Counted from the first letter of the stretch, positions 1-9,967 are shown. The stretch is DNA of 22,500 nt from Neocallimastix lanati (nom. inval.) (GCA_016946835.1 JACVTC010000066.1:77501-100000), one strand, 5' to 3'. The notes: generated by a model from the letters alone, not told the origin. Made by a program: numbers and translations.

Positions 1-115
1 ATTCAATAAAGAATGTGCCATTTCATGTTTTCATGTTATTTATAATCATTTTTTCTATAACAGTCTAACATTATGGGTAACATTTAACGTTATACTACAG
101 GATACTATCAAATAA
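1..115 (-). repeat. Partial copia LTR (3' LTR of minus-strand element)
   Basis: This stretch aligns by eye, with small gaps, to 2711-2814. Both share a core like CATGTTATTTAT, then a stretch resembling CATTTAA, and both end in a conserved TATCAAATA. A CA dinucleotide at 109-110 matches the CA at 2808-2809 and would be the complement of the usual TG start of an LTR. The window begins inside this copy, so its full length is unknown. No clear polypurine tract is visible next to it. Confidence 0.6.
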
Positions 116-430
116 AAAAATTTTATATTTAATAAGGTAGTTTAATGTACAATGTAATTAAACACATGACTGCTATATTTATCATTCCCTTTACATAGGT
201 ATTTTCCACATTTCCATGATGAAATAGGCAAAGTAATTAAACTTGGGTCCACAAATACTTTTGGTTAATATTAATGGATCTGCCATCACTTAGTTAGAAT
301 CAATGAGTGGTAATATAATTTCATTTTTTTTTTTTTAATCCCATCTTGAACATGCTTGCATTTTATGTCCATATATTTGCATCGTCACTTTTTGTTTTTA
401 TTCTCAATTATATATCCTTACATGATTTAT
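116..430. other. AT-rich interval with possible copia 3' remnant
   Basis: No open frame of useful length is present. The stretch lies between the RNase H remnant and the left LTR, where a copia element would carry the last pol codons and untranslated 3' sequence. The minus-strand translation of about 350-470 is broken by stops and only vaguely resembles the copia C-terminus. I see no other feature. Confidence 0.4.
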
Positions 431-1135
431 TACCTATTTTAATATTAATTCTAATATGTTTTATTGAATAATTCATTTACTAATCTTCTTATCCATATAG
501 CTTGTTTTGTACATTTTATTAAAATTGAATATTCGACTTCTGTAGTTGATAAGGCTACATTTTTCTGAGTAATTGATTTCCATTATTAAACTATTGCCTA
601 GTACGAAGATATATCCTAAAGTGGATCTTCTTTTAATTTCTCCATCAGCTCTTAAAATTTTCTTTTCAATATAGCGATTTGAACAATCGTTTGTACTTTT
701 AAGATATTTTCTAATTTGAATACCTGCATTCAAATTAGCCTCTGTTGGATTCTCAGATAATCTTTCAGCTTGGTTTACTGCAAATGCTATATTTGGTCCT
801 GTTTTTGTCGATACATATAATCGAGATCCAATCAATCTTTTATAGCTATTTTTGCTAATTTTTCTAGAATTTTCTCTATCGTTTAATTTTACATTAAAAC
901 GTGGTGTTCTAGTAATTTTAATATTGTTTATATAATAATTAGTTAATTTTCTTTCAATATAATTCTTTTGGTTACTTCTGTAGTTCTTATTTGTTTTAAT
1001 TACATTAATTCCAATTATTTTGTCTACTGGTTTATCTGTGGAAGCTTTGTCTTTATGTTTTACCTTTGTAACAACTTTGGTAATTTCTTTATTCTCTCCT
1101 GAAATTAATATATTATCAACATAAAGTTTCTAGTA
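430..1135 (-). pseudogene. Copia pol fragment: RT catalytic loop and RNase H, frameshifted
   Basis: On the minus strand, about 1135-865 reads as the end of a copia RT, starting with LYVDNILISG where active elements have YVDD, so the second catalytic aspartate is replaced by Asn. A frameshift near 860 leads into an open stretch (835-473) with the hallmarks of the following region: GSRLYVSTKTGPNIAFAVNQ, SENPTEAN, an IRKYLKST-like segment and RRSTLGYIFVLGNS. A second frameshift near 580 restores a WKS...VALSTTEVEY motif, the usual copia RNase H signature, in another frame. This is a dead fragment. The family assignment is firm; exact ends are not. Confidence 0.8.
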
Positions 1136-1199
1136 ATTAGTATAATTTATTATTTTTTATTTTTACTAAAATAAACAATTATCTATAAAAATTTTGTAA

Positions 1200-1290
1200 T
1201 TCTTTGTTTATTGTATCTTTCCATATGAAAGTATTGTCTGAATTCATAGCTTCCATGTAAGTCTTTAAAATTAATGTATTAATATTATTA
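1200..1290 (-). pseudogene. Copia RT N-terminal scrap
   Basis: The minus strand encodes a short stretch with TYMEAMNSDN followed by W-K-D-T-I-N-K-E-L. This matches the typical start of a copia RT domain (P-x-T-Y-x-E-A...W..A...E). It ends in a stop, and the catalytic-loop fragment follows within about 70 bases, so most of the RT palm has been deleted. It is short, so the assignment leans on its position next to the RNase H remnant. Confidence 0.5.
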
Positions 1291-1425
1291 ATTCTATTTC
1301 TATTTCTCTTACGGCTTTCATTAAGTAAATCAAAAAAAAATTGATTTATTTAATGTAGATGTTCTACCCTTCTTCATTTTTCTTTCTTTATTTGTTTTAT
1401 AATTTTTTCTTCTCCTTTTTTGGTT

Positions 1426-1459
<34 letters not shown>

Positions 1460-1460
<1 letters not shown>

Positions 1461-2460
1461 CAATTTTTGTCATTTTTGTTTATTTGCTTATTGATAATTT
1501 TATTATTCAGTTTAATAATAAATTTTATATCCTTTTCTTTAGTTTTCCTTGGTTTTCTTTTAACAAAAATTTCCAGATCACTATAGTTGTCTTCAGATTC
1601 ATTTTTCAGAATGATAGTCTTTAATTTTAATATTTTCATATATTTCACTATTTTTCTAAATTTGATTTTTCATCCTTCGTATCAACCAGATTTTTTATGG
1701 TTATTTTTCAATTTTATATTTAATAATATTCTGGTTTACAATTTCATAATTATTAAGATTTGAAATTTTTAATTTATTCTTAAATTTAAAATTTTTTTTT
1801 ATTAATAAAACTTTTTTTTCACATTTTTGTTTATATTTTCATTTTTTATAATTTTTGTTGTTGTTTCTATTAGTAATACCATTATTTTCATTGATTTTTG
1901 TTATTATCATGTAGAATTTTGTCATGGCTTTTTATATATTCCTTTATACATAACATTTTTTTATATATTCCTTCGTACATACTCTTTTTGTAAATTCAAT
2001 CGGATTGCCCATTCCTAAATAGGCAATCCGATTGAATAATTCCTCTATTAGTAACTTTTTCAATGTTTGATTGTGTTTTTGCAATTTTGGATAAGTTAAT
2101 TCCTGTCCTACTATCAATGATTCAAGACTCTTTGGGGTTATTTTCTTTACCATTATTTTCTTCTTTTATGATTTCAGCCTTTATTTTATTTACCTTTATG
2201 TTTCAAGGAGTTATTAAATTGTTATTATAATTATTTTCTATATTATTAGTTATTATATTGAAACAGAAGTCGAATGATGGATCTGAAATATGGAATTATA
2301 ATATGAAATAATTTGAATATGAAATTTATTAATTGTATTTGTTTGAATATTTGGAGGTTCTTCTTCAACAGGAACATCATTTATTGTTGTGCTTGATGTA
2401 TTTGTTGTCTTTACTGACTTTGCTATCTTTGTTGAAGTTTTTTTTTTTTTTTGAAAAACT
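1460..2460 (-). pseudogene. Probable copia integrase-RT linker remnants
   Basis: The minus strand of about 2440-2320 reads as a Ser/Thr-rich then Pro/Glu-rich stretch (TTNTSSTTINDVPVEEEPPN) followed by Asn-rich sequence. A charged ESEDNYSDLE...KRKPRKTKEKD segment occurs near 1610-1510. Both look like the low-complexity linker between integrase and RT in copia pol. Frames are interrupted by stops and T-runs (for example about 1430-1458). The segment at 2153-1944 (69 codons open) is not recognised; it contains the inverted repeat described separately and two diverged 23-bp direct repeats at 1932-1954 and 1961-1983. Confidence 0.45.
1994..2037. repeat. Perfect 16-bp inverted repeat (hairpin)
   Basis: Positions 1994-2009 (ATTCAATCGGATTGCC) are the exact reverse complement of 2022-2037, separated by 12 bases. 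The arms are richer in G and C than the surroundings, so this is not AT-background pairing. It lies inside the decayed copia element. Its function is unknown. Confidence 0.9.
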
Positions 2461-2710
2461 ACCAGTGGCTATTGAATTTTCTGACTTAATTATTTTAATG
2501 TGACTGCTTATATTTCTTTATTTTAATATTTAATGAATAGCTAATTTATTATATAAAATACTGAATTTTGATAATAACAATTATTAATGAATTATTGAGT
2601 CAATGAGACTCTTAATCACTTAAATATAACACTTAGAAAACAGATATAATATTTATATTTTATTATGTCTTTATTTATTTATTTTATTGCTTTTACATTA
2701 AAAAAGATCT

Positions 2711-2814
2711 ATTCATTTAAGAATATGTCATAACATGTTATTTATATTCATTTATCTATAATAGTTTAATATTAATGGTATCATTTAATCTTACACTATG
2801 ATATTATCAAATAT
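2711..2814 (-). repeat. Partial copia LTR (5' LTR of minus-strand element)
   Basis: This is the second copy of the sequence at 1-115, ending with the same TATCAAATA block. It lies at the upstream end of the minus-strand copia remnant, as a 5' LTR should. The LTR probably extends leftward into about 2510-2710, but there is nothing in the window to compare that part with. Divergence between the copies implies an old insertion. Confidence 0.6.
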
Positions 2815-2892
2815 TGTAAAATTATAAAAAGTAATGAATGAAGATATATATACAAATTTATTTATTTATCTATATATTATTAACTTTTTTCT

Positions 2893-2924
<32 letters not shown>

Positions 2925-3103
2925 CTTTGCAACAAATATATAAAATTTTCTTAAAACAAAATAACATTAATATATATTACAATTTACAATTTAATAACAA
3001 TAGTAATAATAATAATAATATAATTATATTAGAAAGATAGATATTAATATAAAAATAAATTTTCAATTATTAATATTTAAAATTTTATTTAATCAAATAT
3101 ATT
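2815..3103. other. Low-complexity AT-rich spacer
   Basis: The stretch holds a poly-T run of about 30 bases near 2895-2924, a short AAT-type microsatellite near 3000-3020 and otherwise near-pure A/T. Open frames here are artefacts of low complexity. I see nothing functional. Confidence 0.7.
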
Positions 3104-3177
3104 AAAAATATACTATCTTTATTTATTGTATTAATTTTATTTAAAATTAATGCAATAAATAAAGGTAGTATTTTTTT
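3104..3177. repeat. Imperfect long inverted repeat, about 35-bp arms
   Basis: The left arm 3104-3138 and right arm 3143-3177 are near-perfect reverse complements with a 4-base loop. They pair around CTTTATTTATTGTATTAATT, with a few mismatches, and weaker pairing continues outside the arms. Such a structure could be a miniature inverted-repeat element, a transcribed hairpin or a bidirectional terminator. The GC-richer island starts about 20 bases to the right. Confidence 0.75.
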
Positions 3178-3195
3178 AATAGATATATTAGAAAA

Positions 3196-3425
3196 TAATA
3201 AGGAAGTTAGGAACTGCAGAAGCACTCCGAGAAAAAGTGTACTAAAAAATTCTCAGCGATATAATATGCATGTTAGAGTGCCAATGTTGAAAACTCAGTA
3301 AAGCCGTCCAGCAGGGACAATATCCACCAAAATAAAAAAACATAAGGAAGTGTTGTGACTATCTCAATATTCCTATACCTTGAGGAGGAGGGACTGAAAA
3401 TAAGGGTGGTGCACACCGGAAGTAA
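3196..3425. other. GC-richer unknown island, possible ncRNA or TE relic
   Basis: This block of about 230 bases has visibly more G and C than anything nearby outside the V-ATPase exon. It has no long open frame on either strand. Local self-complementary pieces include CACT...AGTG near 3223-3240, CTCAA...TTGAG near 3363-3384 and a GGTGCACACC near-palindrome near 3406. I compared it mentally with 5S rRNA, tRNA, U1, U2, U4, U5, U6, SRP and RNase P hallmarks and found no convincing match. It could be a diverged structural RNA, a transposon untranslated region or captured sequence. Confidence 0.45.
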
Positions 3426-3693
3426 TTAAATATGACTTTTATTAAAATTTAAATTTAAGCCTTATTCAACATTTACTTATTTAAATTAATCAAATTAAAT
3501 TATTACGCCTTTCACTTTAAAAAAAAAAAAAAAAAAAAGCATCTGTTTTATGATATTTGTTTAAGTTTTTATTAAATTATTTATACAAATAATTATTTAT
3601 TAACTTTAAAATATATAATTTATACAAAACTATTTTTATTAAAATGAAAGGAAAATTATTAAAATACTTAAATTATAAATATTTTAATTCATT

Positions 3694-3729
<36 letters not shown>

Positions 3730-4077
3730 GGTAATGATTATCAAGGTTTAGTAGTTTATAAATATATATGTATTAATTCTACCTTTTTTTTTCTTTTTTT
3801 TTTATTGTTCCATTGAAAATATAAAAATAAAAATAAAAAAAAAAAAAAGGAAAATATTAGTATGAATAAAATAATAACCTTTTATAAAAAAAAATTATTT
3901 GCATTATTATAGAGAAATAAAGACAATAATTAATAATAATTAAATAATTAAATCTTTAGTATTCATGAAAACTATGAAAGCTATATCTCTATAATAACAT
4001 TACCTTTTATAAATTATATTTTAAATTTTTTTTCTATTGTATACTTTAAAAATTTTAATTGCTATAAAAATATTAGA
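3426..4077. promoter_or_regulatory. Upstream region of receptor gene, A/T tracts only
   Basis: The interval before the receptor start codon consists of poly-A and poly-T tracts (A-run near 3520-3538; T-run of about 28 bases near 3698-3725; A-runs near 3830-3848) and AT-rich sequence. A promoter must lie here if the gene is expressed. In such AT-rich DNA no TATA box or other element can be picked out above background. Confidence 0.35.
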
Positions 4078-7000
4078 ATGGAAATAATACTTCTTTGTAT
4101 CTACTATCTTATAATAAATATTTTTTATATTCCAAAAATTTATGCAAAAGAATTTATAATTAAAAATAATGATGAAAACTTTTATAATTTAAACAATTTT
4201 TTAAATAGTAATCAAAATAGCAATGAACTGGTATTGTATTTTGTTGATAATTCTTATGATATGAGTTTATTAAAAGAAACAAGTATTGAAGTATTAATTC
4301 AAACTAATGTATCTTTTATTGGTAATAAAAATGGAACCATATTTGACTATAAAAATGGAAGAAAAGGAAATTTATATTTTATATTAAATAACAATAAAGG
4401 AGAAGTAGTAAAAATTGAAAATATCATATTTAAAAATTATTATATAGAATATTACAGTTTTGTATTCAGTATAGCGGTATCAGCATATTCAGATTTTTAT
4501 CACATAATATTTGAAAATTGTATTTTTGAAAGCAATTATGGAGAAATACTTACTTTTATGACATATTGTGTTGAACAAAAACAGATGGAACCACAAATTC
4601 AATTTAATAGATGTAAATTTATGTATGTTTAAAATTTTGATTTACAATTATTTTATAAAAATATATTTAGTATTTTTAAATATATATAGATATATATATT
4701 ATTTAAAAAAAAATGAAAAAATAAAAATGAAATAAAATGAAAAAAAAAAAAAAAAAAAAAAAATAAGTTAAATTAAAAATCTTATCTAAATTAAATTATA
4801 TTTTATACAATAACAAGTAATAATTATGGAAGACTAATATATGGAAGTCATTTCATTGATAAATTTAATTCTGAACCGTATAAATGTTCAGTAATAAAAT
4901 TGACTGATTGTAAATTTATAAGTAATGATATTTATTTTTATTTATCCGGATTCAAATTTATTTTTGAAAACTGTGAGTCCTATACATTTTCATATAATAT
5001 TTTGATCAATATAATAATAAAAAAAAGTATATAATAAATAATTTTATAAAAAAAAAAAATTTTATAGGTTATTTTACAAAAATAAATGGCAATCAGAATA
5101 CTATACCTCCATTATTTATGTCAGAGAATTCGTACAATTTTATAAGATTTAATAATACAATATTTAAAGATATACATGCAAAAAATAAATTACCATTGAT
5201 ACATAGTAGCAAATCAATAATTGAGTAATATAAAATATTATATTATAATAATACTATCATATAAAATAATTGAACTTTTACCATAAAAAAATATATATAT
5301 ATATAAATATATATATTATATATTTTTTCCATTTTATTAAATCATTTCATTTATTTCATCATTTAAAAGAATAGAAAATACTATTTTTTCAAATTGTTCG
5401 TCAAATTATGGTTATTTATTTGATATTAAAAGACATAAGAATTTTCAATATATTATGATAAACAATTCCACTTTTACAAGTACATATTTATTCATTTTTG
5501 AATTAATCTATATTAAATAACTATATTAATATTAAATATACTTTTTATTCTTATAAATAAATTAAAATTAAATAGATGTTTGTTCAATATTTTATGGTGA
5601 ATATACAAATTTCAATATTACAAACTCTCTTTTTAAAAATATAAATTTAAAGAATTCAATAGTAGCTATTATTGATTCAAAATATTCAAATATTAAAATT
5701 AAAAATTGTGATTTTTATAATTTAACGTAATAACTAAAAAAAAAAAAAAAATTGAAGTATTCATAAAGATTTAGTATTACATAATAATATATGATATAAA
5801 TTAACTATTTTGTATATTTATTAACTCATAAATAATATATTTAAAAATAGATTATCAAATTCATTGTTTGAGAAAGAATCTTTTATAACTATGGATAATG
5901 TAAAATTTAAAAATATAAAGTCAAATTCAAAAACTGTTTTATACACTTTACATAATGATATAGCTATGAATAATATTGAAGTAGATAACGTATCATGCAT
6001 TGGAGATAGTGGAGATTCCTCATTTATATTATTCAATTCAAATGAAACCAACAAAAAAATAACAATAAAAAATTTCTATGCTAAAAACTGTATATCAAAT
6101 GGTTCATTTATTACTATCATTGGTAATTCAAATCAACTTGTAATTACTAATTCAACACTACTTAAAATACAATCATATGGACCAATTATTGAAAATTTAT
6201 CCCTTATGGTAAAATAGTAAATATAAATAAATATGAATGAATTAACATATTATCATAACTTTCATATATTATTCTACTAATCCATTTAATTATATATTTT
6301 TTATTTATTTATTTATTTATTTATTTACTTACTAATTTATTTATTTACTTATTTATTTATAATTTTATTTTATTTTATTTTATTTTATTCAATCTGTATT
6401 TTATATTTATATTCTACTATTTATTTTATTTTATTTTATTTTATTCAATCTGTACTTTATATTTATATTCTACTATTTATTTTATTTTATTTTATTTTAT
6501 TCAATTTGTACTTAATTATTCATATTTCAACTATTAATTTTATATATAATTACTTTATTTATATATATATTAATTGATTGATTTAAAGGAAAATATTATT
6601 ATGTCTGAAGTTAATATTATCAGTAATATTAACAATAATAAGTTAAAATGTGGAATAATACACTTTAGAAATAATTTAAATATATCAATTAAAAATTCAA
6701 ACTTCAGCAACAATCATAATAAAAGTAACGGAGGAGCAATGTAAATTAAATAAATATTTATAAATTTAAAAAAAAAAAAAAAATAAAAAAAAAAATAAAA
6801 AATATATATATATTATATTCATTTTATTAAAAAAAATTTTAAAAGATGTATAGATCATATTATTAATGTAGGATTAGAACTAATTTCAAATACATGCAAC
6901 AATAATTTCGCCATTAATGGTGGTGCACTCTACCTAGAAGATGGGATTAACATTGATAAACATAATAACAAAGATATTACTATAAAAAATAATGTTTTTA

Positions 7001-9393
7001 ATGAAAATACTGCTTATAATTTTGGGGGTGCAATATACTCTAAATTTAGTAAATTATATTTAGCTACTTCTGAAAATAATATAATTATTAATAATAAAGC
7101 AGGAATTATGGGTGGAGGAATATATTCACCAAACTTAATTAAATATAATGTTCTTAATATTAATAATAATTGTACTATTAAAAATAATACAATAAATTCC
7201 TTTGAAAACAATTATGCTTCAAAACCATCATATATTCTATTAAAATCCTTATCTAATCCTGAATTAAATAATATAAATGTAGATGATTATATAAACAATT
7301 CAAAAAATAAACCAGATAAATATAAATTCAACATTACATCTGGAGACCATTTGCCTCTATCATTTTTTTTATATGATGAATTTAATAATATTGTTAATGA
7401 TATAACCAAGTATTACTCATCACTTGTATTAAAATTAACAGTGACACCTTCAACTAATCTTGATAAAGAAGAAACTTCAAGAATAAATAATTTATATTCG
7501 TATTTATCGGGTAATATTGGTTCATTTTTAAATGGTAATAAAAATTTTTTCTAAGTAAAAATATCAATATAATATCAATATAAAAACAAAAAAATTATTT
7601 ATTAATTAAAAAAAATAATGAAAAATAAATATAGGTACATGCGAGTTTAGAAATTTTAAAATTAATGCAATCCCGGGTATCTATAACCTAAATATAATCA
7701 TTGAAAATTATAATGATTATATAGAAATTATACCTAAAAATATAGAAATAACTGTTAATGAATGTAATAATAATCAAATAACAATGTATTATAAAAAAAG
7801 TATAATAAGTTGTATAAATCCGATTTGTAATTCAAGATGTAAAAAAGAGGCATCAATATGTAAACCGTATTATAAAGAAAACATTAATGATATTAATAAA
7901 AATATTTGCTTATGCTTAAAAGGATGGAAAGGAACTTTTTGTGAAGAGAAAGAAATCATGAAATTTGAGTAATATATATTATTCATATTAATTAAATAAT
8001 TTATTATTAGTTAAATCAATTTTACTATCTCTAATTAATAATATTTTATTATATAAATATATTTCAATTTTATAATCATTTGATTTACTTTATATATATA
8101 TATATATATAGTAATATAAATAAATTTGCAAGAATTATTTTTATTATTATAGCTTTAGTGATTTTCATATATATTATTTTTATATCATTAAATAAAAAAC
8201 AAAAAATAATTAGTGATTGTGGTTACTACAAAATGCTAATGTTATCTTTTGGATCAGTATTAACTTGTTGTAGTTATTTATTTATATCACGTAATAATTT
8301 TATTAATTGTTCACTATACTTTATAGTGAAAAACATTGGAATTTCGATAATACTTCTTTATTATTATATAAATATAATACTTGCGAACAAATTGGGAATT
8401 AAAATGATAAAGTTTGGTAAAGAAGAAATTAAAATAAATAAATATAATAGCAAAGCAGAATTAAATACATTCAATTTAGGAAATGAATGTTCATATAATA
8501 AAAATATATCATATATGAATTTGAATACTATTACTGATAATTTTAGAAATAATAATATAATTAATAATAATGTTAATAATAACGATTTTAATTCTAAAAT
8601 CGATGATACTTCATTAAATTCTTTTTGTGTAGAAACACATAAAATTTATATAATAAATAATACAAAAAAAATAATATATAGGACAATAATTATTTATATA
8701 ATTTATGTCGTAGTTTTATTTTTTATTTTTTTAAAAAATATTTTAAGCTATAAAAATGAAATATCAAATTTAATACAAGATGACAGTCAAAATTGGAGAT
8801 TTAATTGTAACTTTGAAAATTCTGATTTAATATTAAATTTATTATATTCTGTAATATTTACATTTATTGCATTTATTGGAAATGCAATTTTAAAATACGA
8901 CTGTATATTTGTATTTATTCAATATATCATATATTCATCTATTATATCAGCTATATCCAGTGCTCTAATTGGTGTAATTGCTTAAATAAATAAATAAATA
9001 AATAAATAATACATTATATTACTTATAAAATTTATAAATTAAAAATTTAAAAATTATTTTCTTATATATAATAAAAATTAGGTTTCTTCCTATATTATTT
9101 TTAGGAATAATTATATAACAAAAATTTTTTATGAATTAACTATTAACACCATTGCTTATATAACACTATTTTTATTATTGTCGTGGGATAAGATTTATTA
9201 TATTATAAAGAAAAAAGGAAATGATCCTACTGTCTACTTTATATATAAAAGGCATGAACTATGTTTAACTCATAACTCGAATAGATGTGGATGTAAACTT
9301 ACTATTTCAAAAGAATTGCTATTAAATAATATTGAACAATATATAAATATATATAAAAAATCATCAAAATTTGTACTAAAAGAAGATAAATAA
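4078..9393 (+). CDS. Beta-helix / EGF-like / class C GPCR-like receptor, 11 exons
   Basis: This is a cell-surface receptor-like protein of 1,292 residues, assembled from 11 exons whose ten junctions all keep frame. Residues 1-23 form a signal peptide ending IYA before KEF. Residues about 30-690 are short beta-strand repeats (IxFENCIFESN, ITNSLFKNI, IKNSNFSNN) that end in FNEN...GGAIYS and GGGIYS motifs like chlamydial PMP repeats, indicating a right-handed parallel beta-helix. About 690-835 is a beta-rich stalk with conserved-looking blocks (FFLYDEFNNIVNDITKYYSS). Residues 850-893 form a Cys-rich EGF-like module ending CLCLKGWKGTFC. Helices at about 908-928, 941-961, 969-993, 1090-1113, 1140-1162, 1165-1188 and 1209-1225 form a seven-helix domain. 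Cys968 at the top of helix 3 and Cys1134 in the second outer loop fit the class C GPCR disulfide. Ligand and coupling are unknown. Confidence 0.85.
4623..9081 (+). other. Splice structure of the receptor gene: ten GT-AG introns
   Basis: Exons: 4078-4622, 4818-5026, 5068-5224, 5370-5479, 5576-5726, 5851-6208, 6589-6740, 6846-7534, 7635-7968, 8112-8973 and 9082-9393. Donors read GTATGT, GTATAT, GTAATA, GTACAT, GTAATA, GTAAAA, GTAAAT, GTAATA, GTAATA and GTAATT; every acceptor is AG after AT-rich sequence. Introns run from 41 to 380 bases, most about 100-200. Each intron is close to pure A/T and begins within a few codons of an in-frame stop. Coding sense resumes in family-like motifs at each junction, for example GTCEF at the eighth junction. 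The last junction (8973/9082) is the least certain because two donors overlap there. Confidence 0.82.
6290..6520. repeat. Intronic TTTA microsatellite and 56-bp minisatellite
   Basis: Inside the 380-base sixth intron, a (TTTA)n tract near 6296-6360 is followed by a 56-bp unit repeated about two and a half times. The anchor TATTCAATCTGTA recurs at 6386, 6442 and, with one change, 6498. Each unit consists of a TTTTA run, the anchor and TTATATTTATATTCTACTA. This accounts for this intron being much longer than the others. Confidence 0.88.
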
Positions 9394-9640
9394 AAATAAA
9401 TATATTATAATATATTTATAATAAAAGTACAGAAAAAATAATAAAAAATGAAAATAAAATTAAAAAATAAATATAATAAATAAATAGGAATAATAATTAA
9501 TTAGAAGTATTAATTTTATTAATATTTTTAATTAATAAAATTTTCTTTAATATAAAAACTTATTAATATTAAATATAAATTAAACTATTCTTATTATATA
9601 AAAATACTACTCCAAAATATAATATCTTTTCTATAATATT
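9394..9640. terminator. 3' region of receptor gene, AT-rich
   Basis: Downstream of the TAA at 9391-9393 the sequence is almost pure A/T with several AATAAA-like hexamers (for example near 9395 and 9473), so a cleavage and polyadenylation site is plausible. The exact signal cannot be singled out in this base composition. No other feature is visible before the LINE debris. Confidence 0.35.
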
Positions 9641-9641
9641 A

Positions 9642-9900
9642 CTATTTTAACTGATGGTTTAAATCTTGATTATTTAATTTCATAATTAATTCCAAAATAT
9701 CATAGCCAATTTCATTTCCACTTGAATCTCTAGTAATAATTCCAACTACTTCACCATGACAAGAGGAAGAAGAGAACTCAACTGAAGTGACATCTACTTC
9801 ACCATGACAAGAGGAAGAAAAGAACTCAACTGAAGTGACATCTACTTCACCGAAATCCACATTAGAGATACTAATCTCTTATTATTGTTATAAACAAAAG
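9642..9900 (-). pseudogene. LINE C-terminal end relic with tandem 48-bp repeat
   Basis: The minus strand reads GIITRDSSGNEIGYDILELI before a stop. This resembles the C-terminal end of the long LINE in this window (EIITRNNGRCVIIEEWEKLE, about 15200-15130). Upstream of it is a 48-bp direct repeat encoding two copies of a SCHGEVDVTSVEFSSS-type unit. The 72-codon frame is therefore probably a piece of a dead LINE ORF and not a small host gene. Similarity is modest, so this is inference. Confidence 0.5.
9746..9851. repeat. Tandem repeat, 48-bp unit, about 2.2 copies
   Basis: Units start at 9746 and 9794, with a partial third at 9842. Each begins CTACTTCACCATGACAAGAG and ends in CTGAAGTGACAT. The two full copies differ at one base (AAGAAGAG versus AAGAAAAG). 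The period is a multiple of three, so the repeat stays in frame on the minus strand. Confidence 0.95.
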
Positions 9901-9967
9901 TATGACCTAAATCATTAGTAGATATACAATTTAATTATATATAATAAAATTTAATACCAAAAAATCC

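Larger units (their letters stand above)
1..2815 (-). mobile_element. Decayed Ty1/copia LTR retrotransposon
   Basis: This is a minus-strand relic of a copia-type element, bounded by two diverged copies of one sequence (1-115 and about 2711-2814) read as LTRs. Between them, from right to left, come an Asn/Thr-rich pol linker (about 2460-2220 and probably 1650-1460), a short stretch like the start of a copia RT domain (about 1290-1200), the RT catalytic-loop region (about 1135) and RNase H (about 835-470). Integrase, gag and most of RT are absent. Frameshifts, stops and T-runs break every part. The left LTR is cut by the window edge. The copia assignment rests on the RNase H motifs; the linker and LTR assignments are inference from position and pairwise similarity seen by eye. 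Confidence 0.72.

Noticed and set aside
1359-1648. Phe-rich short frames around the poly-T run
   Set aside because: They are products of T homopolymers on the plus strand; the minus strand has copia-linker-like sequence instead.
3196-3425. tRNA, 5S rRNA or spliceosomal RNA in the GC-richer island
   Set aside because: No B-box-like GGTTCGANTCC, no 5S core and no U1/U2/U4/U5/U6 signature was found, so no named RNA is claimed.
5821-6054. 77-codon minus-strand frame
   Set aside because: It is antisense to exon 6 of the receptor gene and has no recognisable motif.
7014-7211. 65-codon hydrophobic minus-strand frame
   Set aside because: It is antisense to exon 8 of the receptor (the GGAI/GGGIYS repeats), and hydrophobicity arises from Asn/Ile codons read backwards.
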